From assembly GCA_942491525.1 (NCBI GenBank), contig CALOBW010000030.1, positions 434,001 to 498,000 of the forward strand: DNA of 64,000 nucleotides, written 5' to 3'. Both the position numbers and the translations under genes were made by a program. Numbering within the stretch: the first letter of the stretch is position 1; the number at the start of each line of letters is the position of its first letter. The notes below the pieces were generated by a model. It had not been told where the DNA came from, did no database searches, and was given only the letters and a program-made list of their open reading frames with translations. Positions 55,842 through 64,000 of the stretch are shown here, piece after piece. The stretch comes from CAYWBU01 sp942491525 (lineage in GTDB: Bacteria > Desulfobacterota > Desulfomonilia > UBA1062).

Positions 55842-57493
55842 CAGCACTCTCCTTGCCGCCGTTCGGCTTCCATCTCGCGCAACTTCTTGCGCATGACCTT
55901 CATGATCATGGTCTTAGGCAGATCATCCATGAACTCGACGATTCGGGGATATTTGTAGGCCGCCATGTTCTCTTTACCGAACCGGATGATCTCCTCGGCG
56001 CTCACGCTGCCCGAATCATTCAGCACCACAAAGGCCTTGACCGTCTCGCCGCGGTAGCCGTCCGGCACGCCGATCACGGCCACCTCCTTGATGGCCGGAT
56101 GGCGCAGCAGCACCTCCTCAACCTCCGAGGGCGAGATATTGTAGGCCGAAGCGATGATCAGATCCTTTTCACGGTCGACGAAGAAGAGGAAACCCTCATC
56201 GTCCATGGTGGCGATGTCGCCGGTCTTGAGCCAGCCGTCACAGAAGGTCTCCGCCGTCTCTTCAGGCATGTTCCAGTAGCCCTGGGCCACCTGGGGTCCC
56301 CTGAAGAGGATCTGGCCGCGCTCGCCGATGGGGACCGTCTCACCCTGATCATCGACAATCTTGACCTCGCCGCCCAGCGGCACGCCCAGGGCCTCATGGT
56401 TGAACTTGTTGGGCAGGCAGACGATGGCCCCGGCCGATGTTTCGGTCAGGCCGTAGCCGTTGAGCAGGTGCAGGCCGGTCAGCTCCTTCCAGCGCTCCTG
56501 GGTCGCCAGCGGCACCGGCGCTCCCGAGGCGCCGCTGATGCGCATGCAGCTCAGGTCATAGCGCTTAAGGTCGGGCCGGTTGAGGAAGGCCGTGTAGACC
56601 GTGGGCGGCGCAAAGAGGCCCGTGACCCGGTATCGGTGGATCAGCATCAGATAGCGCCCGGCATCGAAGCGCGGCTCCAGGATGGTGGTGCCGCCCACAT
56701 AGAACATGCAGAGCAGCGCCAGCATGTAGCCGCCGATGTGGAAGAGCGGGAAGAGCAGCAGGTCGACGTCATGCTCGTTCAGGTCAAAGTTTTCAGACTG
56801 GTTGACGGCGTTGTAGACCAGATTACGGTGGGTAAGCATGACGCCCTTGCTCTTACCGGTGGTACCGGCGGTATAGAGGATCAGCATGGTGGCGTCATAA
56901 TCCCAGGCCACCTCAGCCGGGGGCGGGCTGGCCCCTTTGAGCAGGCTCTTGAAGCGCAGGATATCCTTGCCATAGTCGACCGGCACCCGGCTGCCGTCGA
57001 AGCGGCTCTTGAGACGGTAGAGGAGCGCCTTGAGCGGCGGCAGGAAATCATCAATGCCGCTCACGATCAGCTTACCCTGCCACACCGCGCGCACATTCTC
57101 ATAGAAGAGATCCAGGGTGATCACCAAAGAGGCGCCCGAGTCGCTGAAGATGTGTTTGAGCTCGTCGCCGGCGTACATGACGTTAGCCGGCACAAAGATG
57201 GCGCCGATACGCGTGACGGCCAGGAAGGCGATCACCTGCTGCGGGCAGTTGGGCATGACCGCCCCGACCCGCTCCCCCTCCCTGACGCCCAGCCTTTTGA
57301 GCGCGCCGGCGAAGCGCCCCACCATCTCGTCCAGCTCGCGGTAGCTGAGGCTGCGGCCGATGAAGAGCAGGGCCGCCTTGTCGGGATAGTTGAGGACACT
57401 GTCGCGGAACATGCCGTAGACGCTCATGGGTTCGACGGCCGGAGTGGGCCGGCTGCCCCAGGATGGATCATAGTTCTGATATGAAGATCTCAC
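55841..57493 (-). CDS. Long/medium-chain acyl-CoA synthetase (AMP-binding, FadD-like)
   Basis: 550 residues; GTG start at 57493 preceded by GGGAGG. It activates carboxylic acids to acyl-CoA through an adenylate. ANL-superfamily motifs: LILYTAGTTGKSKGVMLTHRN (P-loop), NGYGLTETSAGA (adenine/Tyr motif), GWLKTGDIATMDDEGFLFFVDREKDLI (hinge and Asp ligand), PSEVEEVLLRHPAIKEVAVIGVPD and a C-terminal catalytic Lys in LPKTMIMKVMRKKL. Chain length is not predicted. First gene of a two-gene operon with the crotonase. The 150-bp upstream region has two AACATTGTT sites shared with the OYE promoter, and the TetR gene lies just beyond on the same strand. Confidence 0.93.
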   Translation of the reverse strand: MRSSYQNYDPSWGSRPTPAVEPMSVYGMFRDSVLNYPDKAALLFIGRSLSYRELDEMVGRFAGALKRLGVREGERVGAVMPNCPQQVIAFLAVTRIGAIFVPANVMYAGDELKHIFSDSGASLVITLDLFYENVRAVWQGKLIVSGIDDFLPPLKALLYRLKSRFDGSRVPVDYGKDILRFKSLLKGASPPPAEVAWDYDATMLILYTAGTTGKSKGVMLTHRNLVYNAVNQSENFDLNEHDVDLLLFPLFHIGGYMLALLCMFYVGGTTILEPRFDAGRYLMLIHRYRVTGLFAPPTVYTAFLNRPDLKRYDLSCMRISGASGAPVPLATQERWKELTGLHLLNGYGLTETSAGAIVCLPNKFNHEALGVPLGGEVKIVDDQGETVPIGERGQILFRGPQVAQGYWNMPEETAETFCDGWLKTGDIATMDDEGFLFFVDREKDLIIASAYNISPSEVEEVLLRHPAIKEVAVIGVPDGYRGETVKAFVVLNDSGSVSAEEIIRFGKENMAAYKYPRIVEFMDDLPKTMIMKVMRKKLREMEAERRQGEC

Positions 57494-57534
57494 CAGACAC
57501 CTCCCAAATCATCAAAACAGTCAGCTTATTTCAA

Positions 57535-57573
57535 AACATTGTTATTATTATGGCTAATATTCGTAACATTGTT
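57535..57573. promoter_or_regulatory. Paired AACATTGTT sites upstream of the acyl-CoA synthetase operon
   Basis: AACATTGTT at 57535-57543 and again at 57565-57573, start-to-start 30 bp (about three helical turns). Each is an AACA-T-TGTT near-palindrome. The same 9-mer lies in the OYE operator at 5790-5798. The adjacent TetR protein is the natural candidate to bind them. Confidence 0.55.
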
Positions 57574-57644
57574 TCGATTGTCAAGCCATTTCGCTCAGAA
57601 ACTTTAGAAACATATTATTTATAAGGAACTACATTGCCAAAAAT

Positions 57645-58247
57645 TCAGGCAGCCACCGTTTTCCAGAAGACGGGGAAGAAGTGGTCCAGCGAATCAACCA
57701 GCTGCCACTGCCGGCCGCGATAGTACCAGATGGTGATCTCGCGCTGCAGATACATGAAGAAGAGGCCGGTAATCTGGGCGTTGCTGAGAGCCGCATCGAT
57801 CTCGCCGCGCTGCCGGCCGCTGTTGGTGATGGTGGATATCAGCTCGTGGGCGTCGTAGCGCGCATATGACTCGCGCATCATCCAGGTGCGCGAGGGCACG
57901 GTGATGAAGTAGGAGATGGCCAGGCTGGGGTTGCGGTCATAGTAGTCCATCATGACCCAGAAGGCCTTGTGGAAACGCTCGCGGGAGCTCTCCAGCCCCT
58001 GATCATGCATGATGGCCAGCTGCTTGATACCGTCGATCTGCTCTTCCAGAATCTCGAGGATCAGCTCCTCCTTGGAGCGGAAATATTTATAGATTGTACT
58101 GATGCTGATGCCCGAGGCCTTGCTGATGCCACGGATGTTGACCTGATGAAAATCATTCTCGGCAAAGAAGTCCAGCACCACCGGATAGAGGCGCTGTTTG
58201 ATCTTCTCCGGCACCACCAGGGGCGCATTCATCTCAATATCACTCAT
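57645..58247 (-). CDS. TetR/AcrR-family regulator of the acyl-CoA operon
   Basis: 200 residues. HTH: LDFFAENDFHQVNIRGISKASGISISTIYKYFRSKEELI. The C-terminal domain is helical and aromatic-rich (HKAFWVMMDYYDRNPSLAISYFITVP, ITGLFFMYLQREITIWYYRG), similar in character to fatty-acid-responsive TetR proteins. It lies 151 bp upstream of the acyl-CoA synthetase gene on the same strand. There is no Shine-Dalgarno. A perfect TTGACA (58282-58277 on the minus strand) sits upstream at a distance consistent with a start near the ATG. Ligand inferred as acyl-CoA, not shown. Confidence 0.9.
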   Translation of the reverse strand: MSDIEMNAPLVVPEKIKQRLYPVVLDFFAENDFHQVNIRGISKASGISISTIYKYFRSKEELILEILEEQIDGIKQLAIMHDQGLESSRERFHKAFWVMMDYYDRNPSLAISYFITVPSRTWMMRESYARYDAHELISTITNSGRQRGEIDAALSNAQITGLFFMYLQREITIWYYRGRQWQLVDSLDHFFPVFWKTVAA

Positions 58248-58292
58248 GATTTCAATAAGCGATTCATAGCATAATTTGTCAAGGGAGTTATC

Positions 58293-58316
58293 GCTGGCCG
58301 CCCCAAGGCGGCCAGC
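58293..58316 (-). terminator. Hairpin after the amidohydrolase gene
   Basis: GCTGGCCGCC (58293-58302), loop CCAA, GGCGGCCAGC (58307-58316), a 10-bp perfect stem 5 bp beyond the amidohydrolase stop. No T-run follows on the minus strand, so it may stabilise a 3' end rather than terminate alone. Confidence 0.45.
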
Positions 58317-58321
58317 ATCGC

Positions 58322-59650
58322 TTAATCCAGCGCCACAATCACCGCGCCGCGCAACACGACCATTTCAGGCTCGGCAAAGGCCTGCAAGTCCTGCAGCGGA
58401 TTGGTCTCCAATAGCAGGAAGTCGGCGGATTTGCCGGGGGTGATGCTGCCGGTCTCTTTCTCGACGCCGATGGCCTCGGCCGTGCCGAGGGTGGCGATGC
58501 GGATGATCTGCGCGTTGGTCAGATCGGTATGCTGTTTAAAGAAGGTCAGCTCCTTCCAGACCTCGTCATGGAAGACGAAGGTGACGCCGGCGTCGGTGCC
58601 GACGGCCTGGTGGATGCCGTTTTTGCTGGCGGCATCCAGTCCCAGCAGGATCTGCTCGTCAACGATCTCATTGTTGACCTTCTGAACCTCGGTCAGGCCG
58701 CTCTCCTCGATATTCCGCAACAGTTCGAGGCCGGCGGCCGCAGTGGAGATCAGGGCCGTGTAGCCGCGCTTGGCATGCGGATTATGCCTGTAGAGCTCAA
58801 CCATCTCCGAGCTGATGTCCGAGCCGTGCTCGATGGTGTCGCAGCCGGCCAGCAGGGCCTCATGCACGCCAATCATGCTCTCGGCATGGGCCGCCACCAT
58901 GATGTTCTTGCGGTGGGCCTCATCGCAGATGGCGCGCATCTCCTCAACGGTCAGCTGGGGCTGGCCGGCCTCGCCGACGCGCTTGGCGTCGGTGACGCCG
59001 CCGGTGGCGCAGATCTTGATCCAGTCAACGCCTTCGCGGGCGTGCTCGCGCACGGCCTTGCGGGCCTCCCAGGGGCCGTCAACGGCGCGCCCCATGTACT
59101 CGCCATGGCCGCCGGTGGTGCAGATGATAGGACCGGATACCAGCAGACGCGGGCCGCGGCCCTCCTCAATCAGCTTGTCACGCATCAGGACATCATAGAA
59201 GTAGGGATCGCCCAGCGAGCGCACCGTGGTGACGCCGGCCTCCAGGGCGGTCTCCAGATTCTCCTCCATCATGCCCATGACCACCTTGCGGCCCATGGAG
59301 GTGCGGGCAAAGGCCAGGCTGAGCTGCAGGATCTTCTCATTGGAGAGGCCGGAGGGCTCGCCGCTGCTGGAAAGATGCACGTGGGCGTTGATCAGGCCGG
59401 GGGTCAGATAGCGCCCGCCGCAGTCAAACTTGGCGTAGCCGCCGAACTCGCCGCTCTGATCAGCCGGCCCGACCCACTGGATGATGCCGGCGGCATCCAC
59501 GGCCAGAGCCGCATTTTCAATCACCGCGCCGCTGCCGGTGATGACGGTTGTGTTGAGATAGAGCGTGCCGTTCTCGGGCTGCACAGCCGGGGCCGTGGCA
59601 CAGCCGCTGATCATGACTGCAAGGCAGAGTATTGACAATATTTTGCGCAT
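58322..59650 (-). CDS. Amidohydrolase lipoprotein (imidazolonepropionase/prolidase-like)
   Basis: 442 residues from the ATG at 59650 with GAGGAGG upstream; the frame extends 27 codons further without support. Lipoprotein signal (AVMISGC, lipid Cys about 15). TIM-barrel amidohydrolase: GLINAHVHLSSSG (HxH), DWIKICATGGV with the likely bridging Lys, VAAHAES, DTIEHGSDI, AVGTDAGVTF (catalytic Asp) and the C-terminal KSADFLLLETNPLQD. The arrangement resembles secreted Xaa-Pro dipeptidase-like amidohydrolases. Acts on cyclic amides, esters or dipeptides in the periplasm; the substrate is unknown. Confidence 0.9.
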   Translation of the reverse strand: MRKILSILCLAVMISGCATAPAVQPENGTLYLNTTVITGSGAVIENAALAVDAAGIIQWVGPADQSGEFGGYAKFDCGGRYLTPGLINAHVHLSSSGEPSGLSNEKILQLSLAFARTSMGRKVVMGMMEENLETALEAGVTTVRSLGDPYFYDVLMRDKLIEEGRGPRLLVSGPIICTTGGHGEYMGRAVDGPWEARKAVREHAREGVDWIKICATGGVTDAKRVGEAGQPQLTVEEMRAICDEAHRKNIMVAAHAESMIGVHEALLAGCDTIEHGSDISSEMVELYRHNPHAKRGYTALISTAAAGLELLRNIEESGLTEVQKVNNEIVDEQILLGLDAASKNGIHQAVGTDAGVTFVFHDEVWKELTFFKQHTDLTNAQIIRIATLGTAEAIGVEKETGSITPGKSADFLLLETNPLQDLQAFAEPEMVVLRGAVIVALD

Positions 59651-59741
59651 TAAATCCTCCTCAAAATGAATAGGCGGACTATAGACTAAGTTTAGCCAGC
59701 TGTCATTATGCGGAAAATTCAGACCCGGCATAGCCCAGCCC

Positions 59742-59777
59742 TTGACTGTCCACCGGCGGCCGATACTTTACAGTCAA
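59742..59777 (+). promoter_or_regulatory. Promoter/inverted repeat before the second orphan binding protein
   Basis: TTGACTGT (59742-59749) and ACAGTCAA (59770-59777) are perfect inverted arms around 20 bp. The left arm also reads as a -35 (TTGACT), with TACTTT 16 nt downstream as a weak -10. Confidence 0.4.
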
Positions 59778-59790
59778 AGACAGGATAGTC

Positions 59791-60549
59791 ATGAAAAAGA
59801 TCTTCCTTGCAGCCCTGCTCTGTTTTATGCATGCCGGCCCGTGCCTGGCAGAGGAGGAAGTCCACGTTGTTGCGGGTATCTTCATGGGCATCATCCAGGA
59901 GGATGGCCAGGGGCCATATCAGATCATTCTGCGGCAGGCGGCCGCCCGGGCCGACATCCAGATCACTGAAACGGTCTATCCGCTGAAGCGCGCAATCAGG
60001 GCCTTTTCCGACCGAAAGGCCCTGGCCATATACGGCATGACCGATGCCGTAATCAAGAACACCGGAGATGACGGCATCATTACCAGTTACCCCCTGGGCG
60101 TTTACAAGCTATACATTTTCAGCCGCAAAGAGGACCCGCCCATCTCCAGTTACGCCCAGCTGAAGGGCAAGAGGCTCGGCGGGGTGATCGGCTACGAGGA
60201 GTACTACCGGGAGATCCTCAAACACAACATTCAGATTGATTATCTGGCCGCAGAAAAGAGTCAGTTCGAAAAGTTAGAACGCGGCCGGATCGACGCGATC
60301 ATCGGCTTCATGCCGGACTGGATCTCCCATTTAAGTCTGCTCTCCTACGACCCCGGCTTCCCGGTCCACATCGGCTATGATTACATGACCGTCTGGGACA
60401 CGCCGGCGGGCCGCAGCTTTGTGAACAGGATATCGCCCGCCCTTCAGAGCATGCACGCCGACGGCACGCTGAAAAAGATTCTCGCTGAGCGATATATGGA
60501 GTTCGAGTACCGGCCCAGCCGCAAATATGAGTGGGTTCCCGGTCACTGA
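59791..60549 (+). CDS. Orphan periplasmic solute-binding protein (SBP_bac_3-like)
   Basis: 252 residues with a signal peptide (MKKIFLAALLCFMHAGPCLA, cleavage near 20). Divergent SBP_bac_3 fold: GIFMGIIQEDGQGPYQIILRQA, VYPLKRAIRAFSDRKALAIYGM, YAQLKGKRLGGVIGYEEYY, RGRIDAIIGFMPDW and MHADGTLKKILAERY near the end. The usual aromatic/Asp ligand contacts at the N-terminus are altered (FMGIIQEDG), so the ligand may not be an amino acid. No transporter genes nearby. AGGA lies upstream of the ATG. Confidence 0.8.
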   Translation: MKKIFLAALLCFMHAGPCLAEEEVHVVAGIFMGIIQEDGQGPYQIILRQAAARADIQITETVYPLKRAIRAFSDRKALAIYGMTDAVIKNTGDDGIITSYPLGVYKLYIFSRKEDPPISSYAQLKGKRLGGVIGYEEYYREILKHNIQIDYLAAEKSQFEKLERGRIDAIIGFMPDWISHLSLLSYDPGFPVHIGYDYMTVWDTPAGRSFVNRISPALQSMHADGTLKKILAERYMEFEYRPSRKYEWVPGH

Positions 60550-60661
60550 AATCAAGGGTGGCCGAAAGATCAACCGCGAACTGAAGACTAAAATTTAATT
60601 GACAGGTCATCTGATGAGTAGCATGTCTAGCCCAGAGGGCCACAGCCCCAGGAGCAGCGCA

Positions 60662-61384
60662 ATGACAATACCCATTCAGAGAGTAACCGCCACCTCGGCC
60701 GTGGTGAACAGTCTCAAGGAGCGCATCTGCGGCGGCGAGTTCGGCCCCGGCGACCAGCTGCCCAGCGAACAGACCCTGCTCAAGGAGTATGCTGTCAGCC
60801 GCCTGACCCTGCGCGAGGCCCTGGCCATGCTGAACGCCCTGGGCATCATCCAGGTGCGCCACGGCAAGGGCGCCTTTGTCAACAGCGAGGTCAGCCTGGC
60901 GGCCCTCAACGACATCCTGATCCCCATGTTCCCGCAGCACGACCACCGCCGCATGAAGGATCTGATCGAGGCCCGCAACCTGATCGAGGCTGAGATGGCG
61001 GCCAGCGCGGCCCTCAAGCGCGACCAGAAGCAGATCAGGGCCCTGGAGGCGCTGCTGGAGTACGATGAGGAGATCCTGCACGACCCGCAGCTCTTTGCCG
61101 ACCGCGACTACGCCTTTCACCTCACGATCGCCGAGATGTGCAGCAACCGTTTCTTCATGACCATGTATCAGGCGCTCTACCGCCAGATCCAGGCCTTCCT
61201 GCTGCAGTACGCCCGCAGCATCGAAGACCCCCGGGCGGCCCTCGACCGCCACCGCCCCATCCTGGACGCCATCATCCGCCAGGATGCCGAAGCCGCGCGC
61301 CAGCTGGCCCGTGAACATGCCAGCATCTGCGCCGCGCACATCAAGGAGGTTGGGCAGCGGCTGGCTGGCTGCACCGAACCTTAG
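60662..61384 (+). CDS. FadR/GntR-family transcriptional regulator (FCD domain)
   Basis: 240 residues from the ATG at 60662, chosen because AGGAG lies 8 nt upstream; the frame opens at 60599. N-terminal winged HTH: LKERICGGEFGPGDQLPSEQTLLKEYAVSRLTLREALAMLNALGIIQVRHGKGAFV, a classic GntR pattern. The C-terminal FCD ligand domain (about 90-235) has helical repeats and the usual metal-site histidine region (DRDYAFHLTIAEM, HRPILDAIIRQDAEAARQLAREH). It responds to small organic acids in known relatives. No obvious target operon adjoins it; it may act on the binding-protein gene upstream or elsewhere. Confidence 0.92.
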   Translation: MTIPIQRVTATSAVVNSLKERICGGEFGPGDQLPSEQTLLKEYAVSRLTLREALAMLNALGIIQVRHGKGAFVNSEVSLAALNDILIPMFPQHDHRRMKDLIEARNLIEAEMAASAALKRDQKQIRALEALLEYDEEILHDPQLFADRDYAFHLTIAEMCSNRFFMTMYQALYRQIQAFLLQYARSIEDPRAALDRHRPILDAIIRQDAEAARQLAREHASICAAHIKEVGQRLAGCTEP

Positions 61385-61471
61385 CGCGCCCAACCCTCAC
61401 CAATATCCCTCAATGCATTTCATTTTCAATTTCAAAGATTACTCTTAAATATATCCGTCATTGAGGTAGAT

Positions 61472-62053
61472 ATGAATAATACCGATATCCGTCGATTGGC
61501 AGTAATCCTTCATGACTCAATTGATGCGATCACGGTTCAGGATCTGACCGGTAAGATCCTGTCCTGGAATCGTGGCGCAACAAAAATGTATGGCTACCCG
61601 AGCAAAGAGGCCGTGGGCATGAATATCCGCAAGATTGTCCCCAAAGACAAGCATGCCGAAGTCACAAAATACCTCAAGGACATCAGCAACAACACCAAGG
61701 TAAAATCATTTGAAACTCAGCGCATAACCAAGACAGGCAAACTGCTGGATGTCTGGATCGTCGTCACTTGCCTCAAAGATGATGAAGGAGTCATAGATTC
61801 CATTGCAACAACCGAGCGGGACATCACAGATATCAAAAATGAATTGAGACAAAAAGAAGCGGAGGTCAATGTATTGAAAGGATTATTGCCAATCTGCGCA
61901 TCATGCAAGCAGATCAGAGATGACAGTGGATACTGGCATCAAATGGAAACATACATCGAAAACCATTCCGATGCCCTGTTCAGCCATGGCCTTTGTCCCA
62001 AGTGCGAGAAAAAACTCTATGGCAATCAGGAATGGTACAAGAATAAAAAGTAG
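61472..62053 (+). CDS. PAS-domain protein with C-terminal four-cysteine module
   Basis: 193 residues. PAS/PAC about 8-125 (SIDAITVQDLTGKILSWNRGATKMYGYPSKEAVG, TTERDITDIKNEL), a short coiled coil, then LPICASCKQIRDDSGYWHQMETYI...GLCPKCEKKLYG. Two CxxC pairs about 35 residues apart are probably zinc-binding. The same module ends many sensor proteins in anaerobic delta-type proteobacteria, but here no kinase, GGDEF or other output domain follows. It may act as a protein-protein adaptor for a separate kinase (inference). GAGG precedes the ATG. Confidence 0.88.
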   Translation: MNNTDIRRLAVILHDSIDAITVQDLTGKILSWNRGATKMYGYPSKEAVGMNIRKIVPKDKHAEVTKYLKDISNNTKVKSFETQRITKTGKLLDVWIVVTCLKDDEGVIDSIATTERDITDIKNELRQKEAEVNVLKGLLPICASCKQIRDDSGYWHQMETYIENHSDALFSHGLCPKCEKKLYGNQEWYKNKK

Positions 62054-62125
62054 AGTTATTCCGCTTTATCTTAATATTCCAACTATATGTCTGAAGAATA
62101 AATTTAAACATCAAACCTGGGCATA

Positions 62126-62161
62126 CAAAAAACAGGCGGCCCCTGAATAGGGGGCCGCCTG
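62126..62161 (-). terminator. Intrinsic terminator of the DUF5692-like gene
   Basis: CAGGCGGCCCC (62133-62143) and GGGGCCGCCTG (62151-62161) around a 7-nt loop, with TTTTTT following on the minus strand, 8 bp after the stop. Confidence 0.8.
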
Positions 62162-62168
62162 CATCTCT

Positions 62169-63086
62169 CTAGATATTCTCGGCCAGGATGGCCTGGTAAT
62201 CCTTGGTATCGCTGTAGAGTTCGTCCTTGAGCGGATTCTTCCTCTTCTTGACGATGATATAGACCTGGTAGACGGCCACGGCAATATTTGAAAGCAGCGC
62301 CAGAATGCTGAGGCTGTAGTAAGCCGCCACGTTGTGGGTCGCCTTGACCGCAAAGCTGGGATCGGTGAAGAACCCGGGGCAGGTCAGGGTGAACATCATC
62401 ATCAGGGCTAAAGTCTGGACGCGGTGCTGGGCCCAGGCGCCCTTCTTCATGAAGAAGGCCGGAATGGTACAGGCCAGCAGCAGCACGACGCCGGAGTACA
62501 TGGCGCGGTCGGAGACGCTGTTGTAGACATAGGCCATGTTCCAGATGTCGTAGGCGATGATCCAGAACCACATCATGTCGGGCCAGATCAGGTCCTTCTT
62601 CTTATCCTTGGTGATGATGATGCCGAACCAGCCGCAGATGGTGAGGATGTTGAGGATGCCGGCGATGCCGTTCATGATGTTCCAGGGGCCGCCGAAGGTC
62701 AGGTAGCCGTCCACCAGGCCGTTGGCGCTGTAGAGCTGGAAATCACGGATGACGGCTTCAAGAATGTTGACCGCCAGAATGAAGGGCGGAAAGCAGAGCG
62801 CGATTCTGTTGGTATGCAGACGAGGAATATAGCGGATGGCCATGCCGCCGATGCAGCCGATCAGGGCCGAATAGGTCTTGGCCCACTGAAACCAGGTGCC
62901 GGCGCCGGTGCCGGCGACGGCGGTGTTGGGCCACACAAAAATTGTCAGAAACAGCGGCAGCACGATAAACATCGCCATGCCAAACCACATGTTGATGCGG
63001 GCAATTTCATTAAGCAGGATCAAAGCCGCCAGAAAAGCCAATACAACAAGCCCGGTTGACAGAGAGAAAGCTTCAAAGAAAAACAT
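62169..63086 (-). CDS. Multi-spanning membrane protein, DUF5692-like
   Basis: 305 residues from the ATG at 63086 (GAGGAG upstream). Eight or so membrane helices with conserved-looking loops: INMWFGMAMFIVLPLF, GTWFQWAKTYSALIGCIGGMAIRYIP, ILNILTICGWFGI, LIWPDMMWFWIIAYDIWNMAYVYNSVSDRAMYSG and a basic cytoplasmic tail (VKKRKNPLKDELYSDTKDYQ). The Trp/Tyr-rich WPDMMWFW..YDIWN segment recalls DUF5692 proteins, whose function is unknown. It forms a single-gene unit with its own terminator. Transporter or sensor roles are possible; neither is supported by motif. Confidence 0.75.
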   Translation of the reverse strand: MFFFEAFSLSTGLVVLAFLAALILLNEIARINMWFGMAMFIVLPLFLTIFVWPNTAVAGTGAGTWFQWAKTYSALIGCIGGMAIRYIPRLHTNRIALCFPPFILAVNILEAVIRDFQLYSANGLVDGYLTFGGPWNIMNGIAGILNILTICGWFGIIITKDKKKDLIWPDMMWFWIIAYDIWNMAYVYNSVSDRAMYSGVVLLLACTIPAFFMKKGAWAQHRVQTLALMMMFTLTCPGFFTDPSFAVKATHNVAAYYSLSILALLSNIAVAVYQVYIIVKKRKNPLKDELYSDTKDYQAILAENI

Positions 63087-63234
63087 ACACACTCCTCGAT
63101 TCATTAGTTGTACATTTCTCTATCTGTAGAATTTGTAACAGTCAACGCTATAAATTACTATTTTTCATTTTAATAGACCAATGCTGAAATAAAATTTTCT
63201 GGCACCAGATCATTTCCCTTTCAAAAATGTACTT

Positions 63235-63245
63235 TATAATATAAT
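63235..63245 (+). promoter_or_regulatory. Overlapping -10 boxes upstream of psiE
   Basis: Two overlapping perfect TATAAT hexamers (63235-63240 and 63240-63245) lie in the AT-rich divergent region 63,105-63,334, about 90 nt before the psiE-like ATG. No strong -35 is seen. Confidence 0.45.
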
Positions 63246-63334
63246 CAGACATTTAGATTCAATTCACTTAACTGCAGCTGAAAGTCTGGTCCCGCAACGA
63301 TACTTGCCGGCCAAATATTTTTTGAGGAAAATTA

Positions 63335-63745
63335 ATGCAAGAAACTACTATCAAAAGATCTGAAAGCTTCATCTTATTCATCAATTTCATGATGTTTGTC
63401 GCCATCGCCAGTGTAATTTTATTTGCCGTCGGCATGCTCTTTCTGGACATCATAGCTATGATAAAAAACAAGTACTCCTACGGCATCGGCAATGTTCTCG
63501 GCTCGCTGCTGATCATCTGGGTGCTGATGGAGCTGATTGAGGCCCAGCTGCACCACATCAAAGGCGCCAAGATGGATGCCAGCATCTTCATCATGGTCGC
63601 AATCGTCGGCTTCGTCAGAAAGCTGCTCGTCACCTCGCTGAAGGCCGAAAGCATCGAGGCCGCCTACTTTCCGCTGGCCGCCATTTTCACCCTGAGCCTC
63701 GTATATCTGATTGTGAAGACAACCGAGAACAGGCAGAGCCAATAA
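63335..63745 (+). CDS. psiE: PsiE-family membrane protein
   Basis: 136 residues with four membrane helices: FINFMMFVAIASVILFAVGMLFLDI, NVLGSLLIIWVLMELIEAQL, ASIFIMVAIVGFVRKLLVTSL and YFPLAAIFTLSLVYLIVK. The ELIEAQ..H and FVRKL..TS motifs fit the PsiE (phosphate-starvation-inducible E) family, whose molecular role is not established. GAGGA lies upstream of the ATG. A partial antiporter gene begins 20 bp downstream with AAGGAGG, so the two probably form an operon. Confidence 0.82.
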   Translation: MQETTIKRSESFILFINFMMFVAIASVILFAVGMLFLDIIAMIKNKYSYGIGNVLGSLLIIWVLMELIEAQLHHIKGAKMDASIFIMVAIVGFVRKLLVTSLKAESIEAAYFPLAAIFTLSLVYLIVKTTENRQSQ

Positions 63746-63765
63746 ACCGGAAGGAGGATCAACCA

Positions 63766-64000
63766 TTGACCATCAGCATTCTGATTCTGAGCCTGGTAGC
63801 CCTGACCGCCGGCGCGGAAGCACTGGTCCGCGGCAGCTCCTCCCTGGCAATCCGCGCCGGGCTGACGCCCCTGACCGTCGGACTGACAATTGTAGCTTTC
63901 GGCACCAGCGCCCCGGAGCTGACCGTCAGCCTGGCCGCCGCCCTCAAAAATCAGGCTGACATCTCAGTCGGCAACCTGGTGGGCTCCAATATTTTCAACA
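63766..64000 (+). CDS. Calcium/sodium antiporter (CaCA family), 5' part only
   Basis: Open to the window edge. It starts at a TTG (63766) with AAGGAGG 8 nt upstream, giving MTISILILSLVALTAGAEAL. The alpha-1 repeat follows: VGLTIVAFGTSAPELTVSL and ISVGNLVGSNIFN. It is related to, but not identical with, the antiporter at 46744, so the genome carries at least two. A TTG start is inferred from the Shine-Dalgarno spacing and lack of an ATG. Confidence 0.85.
   Translation, partial: MTISILILSLVALTAGAEALVRGSSSLAIRAGLTPLTVGLTIVAFGTSAPELTVSLAAALKNQADISVGNLVGSNIFN

Noticed and set aside
55853..57484. 543-codon frame on the plus strand opposite the acyl-CoA synthetase
   Set aside because: Antisense artefact; the AMP-binding motifs lie on the minus strand.

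Overview
The window is about 64 kb of GC-rich, gene-dense bacterial DNA with roughly 52 protein genes. I found no rRNA, tRNA, CRISPR array, transposase or prophage. An outer-membrane barrel protein, many lipobox proteins and periplasmic-type sensor domains point to a Gram-negative host. An oxygen-sensitive class III ribonucleotide reductase and a pyruvate-formate-lyase-family protein point to an anaerobe. The PAS protein with a C-terminal four-cysteine module and the CoA-transferase/GNAT fusion are common in Desulfobacterota-type (former deltaproteobacterial) anaerobes. That placement is only a tentative guess.

Layout. 1-15.3 kb: partial nrdD, malic enzyme, an ABM monooxygenase with an Fe-type alcohol dehydrogenase, an orphan solute-binding protein, an OYE flavoenzyme, a thioredoxin, a MoaE-like protein, an MBL hydrolase, RidA, a phosphoesterase lipoprotein, a D-2-hydroxyacid dehydrogenase and a 1121-residue chimeric surface protein. 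15.3-20.4 kb: a minus-strand amidoligase cluster (C39-like peptidase, RLAN-type RimK ATP-grasp, GCS2 ligase, N-formylglutamate amidohydrolase-like protein, then SET and GNAT proteins). 20.6-25.9 kb: YitT-type membrane protein, a RimB-RimK fusion and RapA. 25.9-40.0 kb: five consecutive paralogous hybrid-sensor histidine kinases with different input domains (SBP_bac_3 or Cache) and no response regulator. 40.0-43.8 kb: a lipoprotein, a CoA-transferase/GNAT fusion and a PLP aminotransferase. 43.8-46.7 kb: a patchy, less GC-rich accessory stretch with a truncated membrane protein, an ATC-hydrolase-like protein, a repeat-rich lipoprotein and a transglutaminase gene that sits between two copies of the leader of the following Ca/Na antiporter gene. 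47.7-51.3 kb: a TetR-regulated glycyl-radical-type enzyme with an SCP2-like N-terminus but no glycyl-radical C-terminus. 51.3-64 kb: a PAS kinase, an unknown lipoprotein, a CDF transporter, a fatty-acid-activation operon (acyl-CoA synthetase and enoyl-CoA hydratase) with its own TetR gene, an amidohydrolase lipoprotein, a second orphan solute-binding protein, a FadR-type regulator, a PAS protein, a DUF5692-like membrane protein, PsiE and a second partial antiporter.

How it may fit together (inference). The kinases and the two orphan binding proteins look like an expanded small-molecule sensing module. Two unrelated sets of RimK-type ligases lie within 8 kb, so peptide or amide-bond tailoring is a regional theme. 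Several genes, including three of the five kinases and the PAS kinase, have a -10-like box 6-8 nt before the ATG and no Shine-Dalgarno, which suggests leaderless mRNAs. The most promising leads are the amidoligase cluster with a SET protein, the GRE lacking its radical domain, and the fused surface protein.
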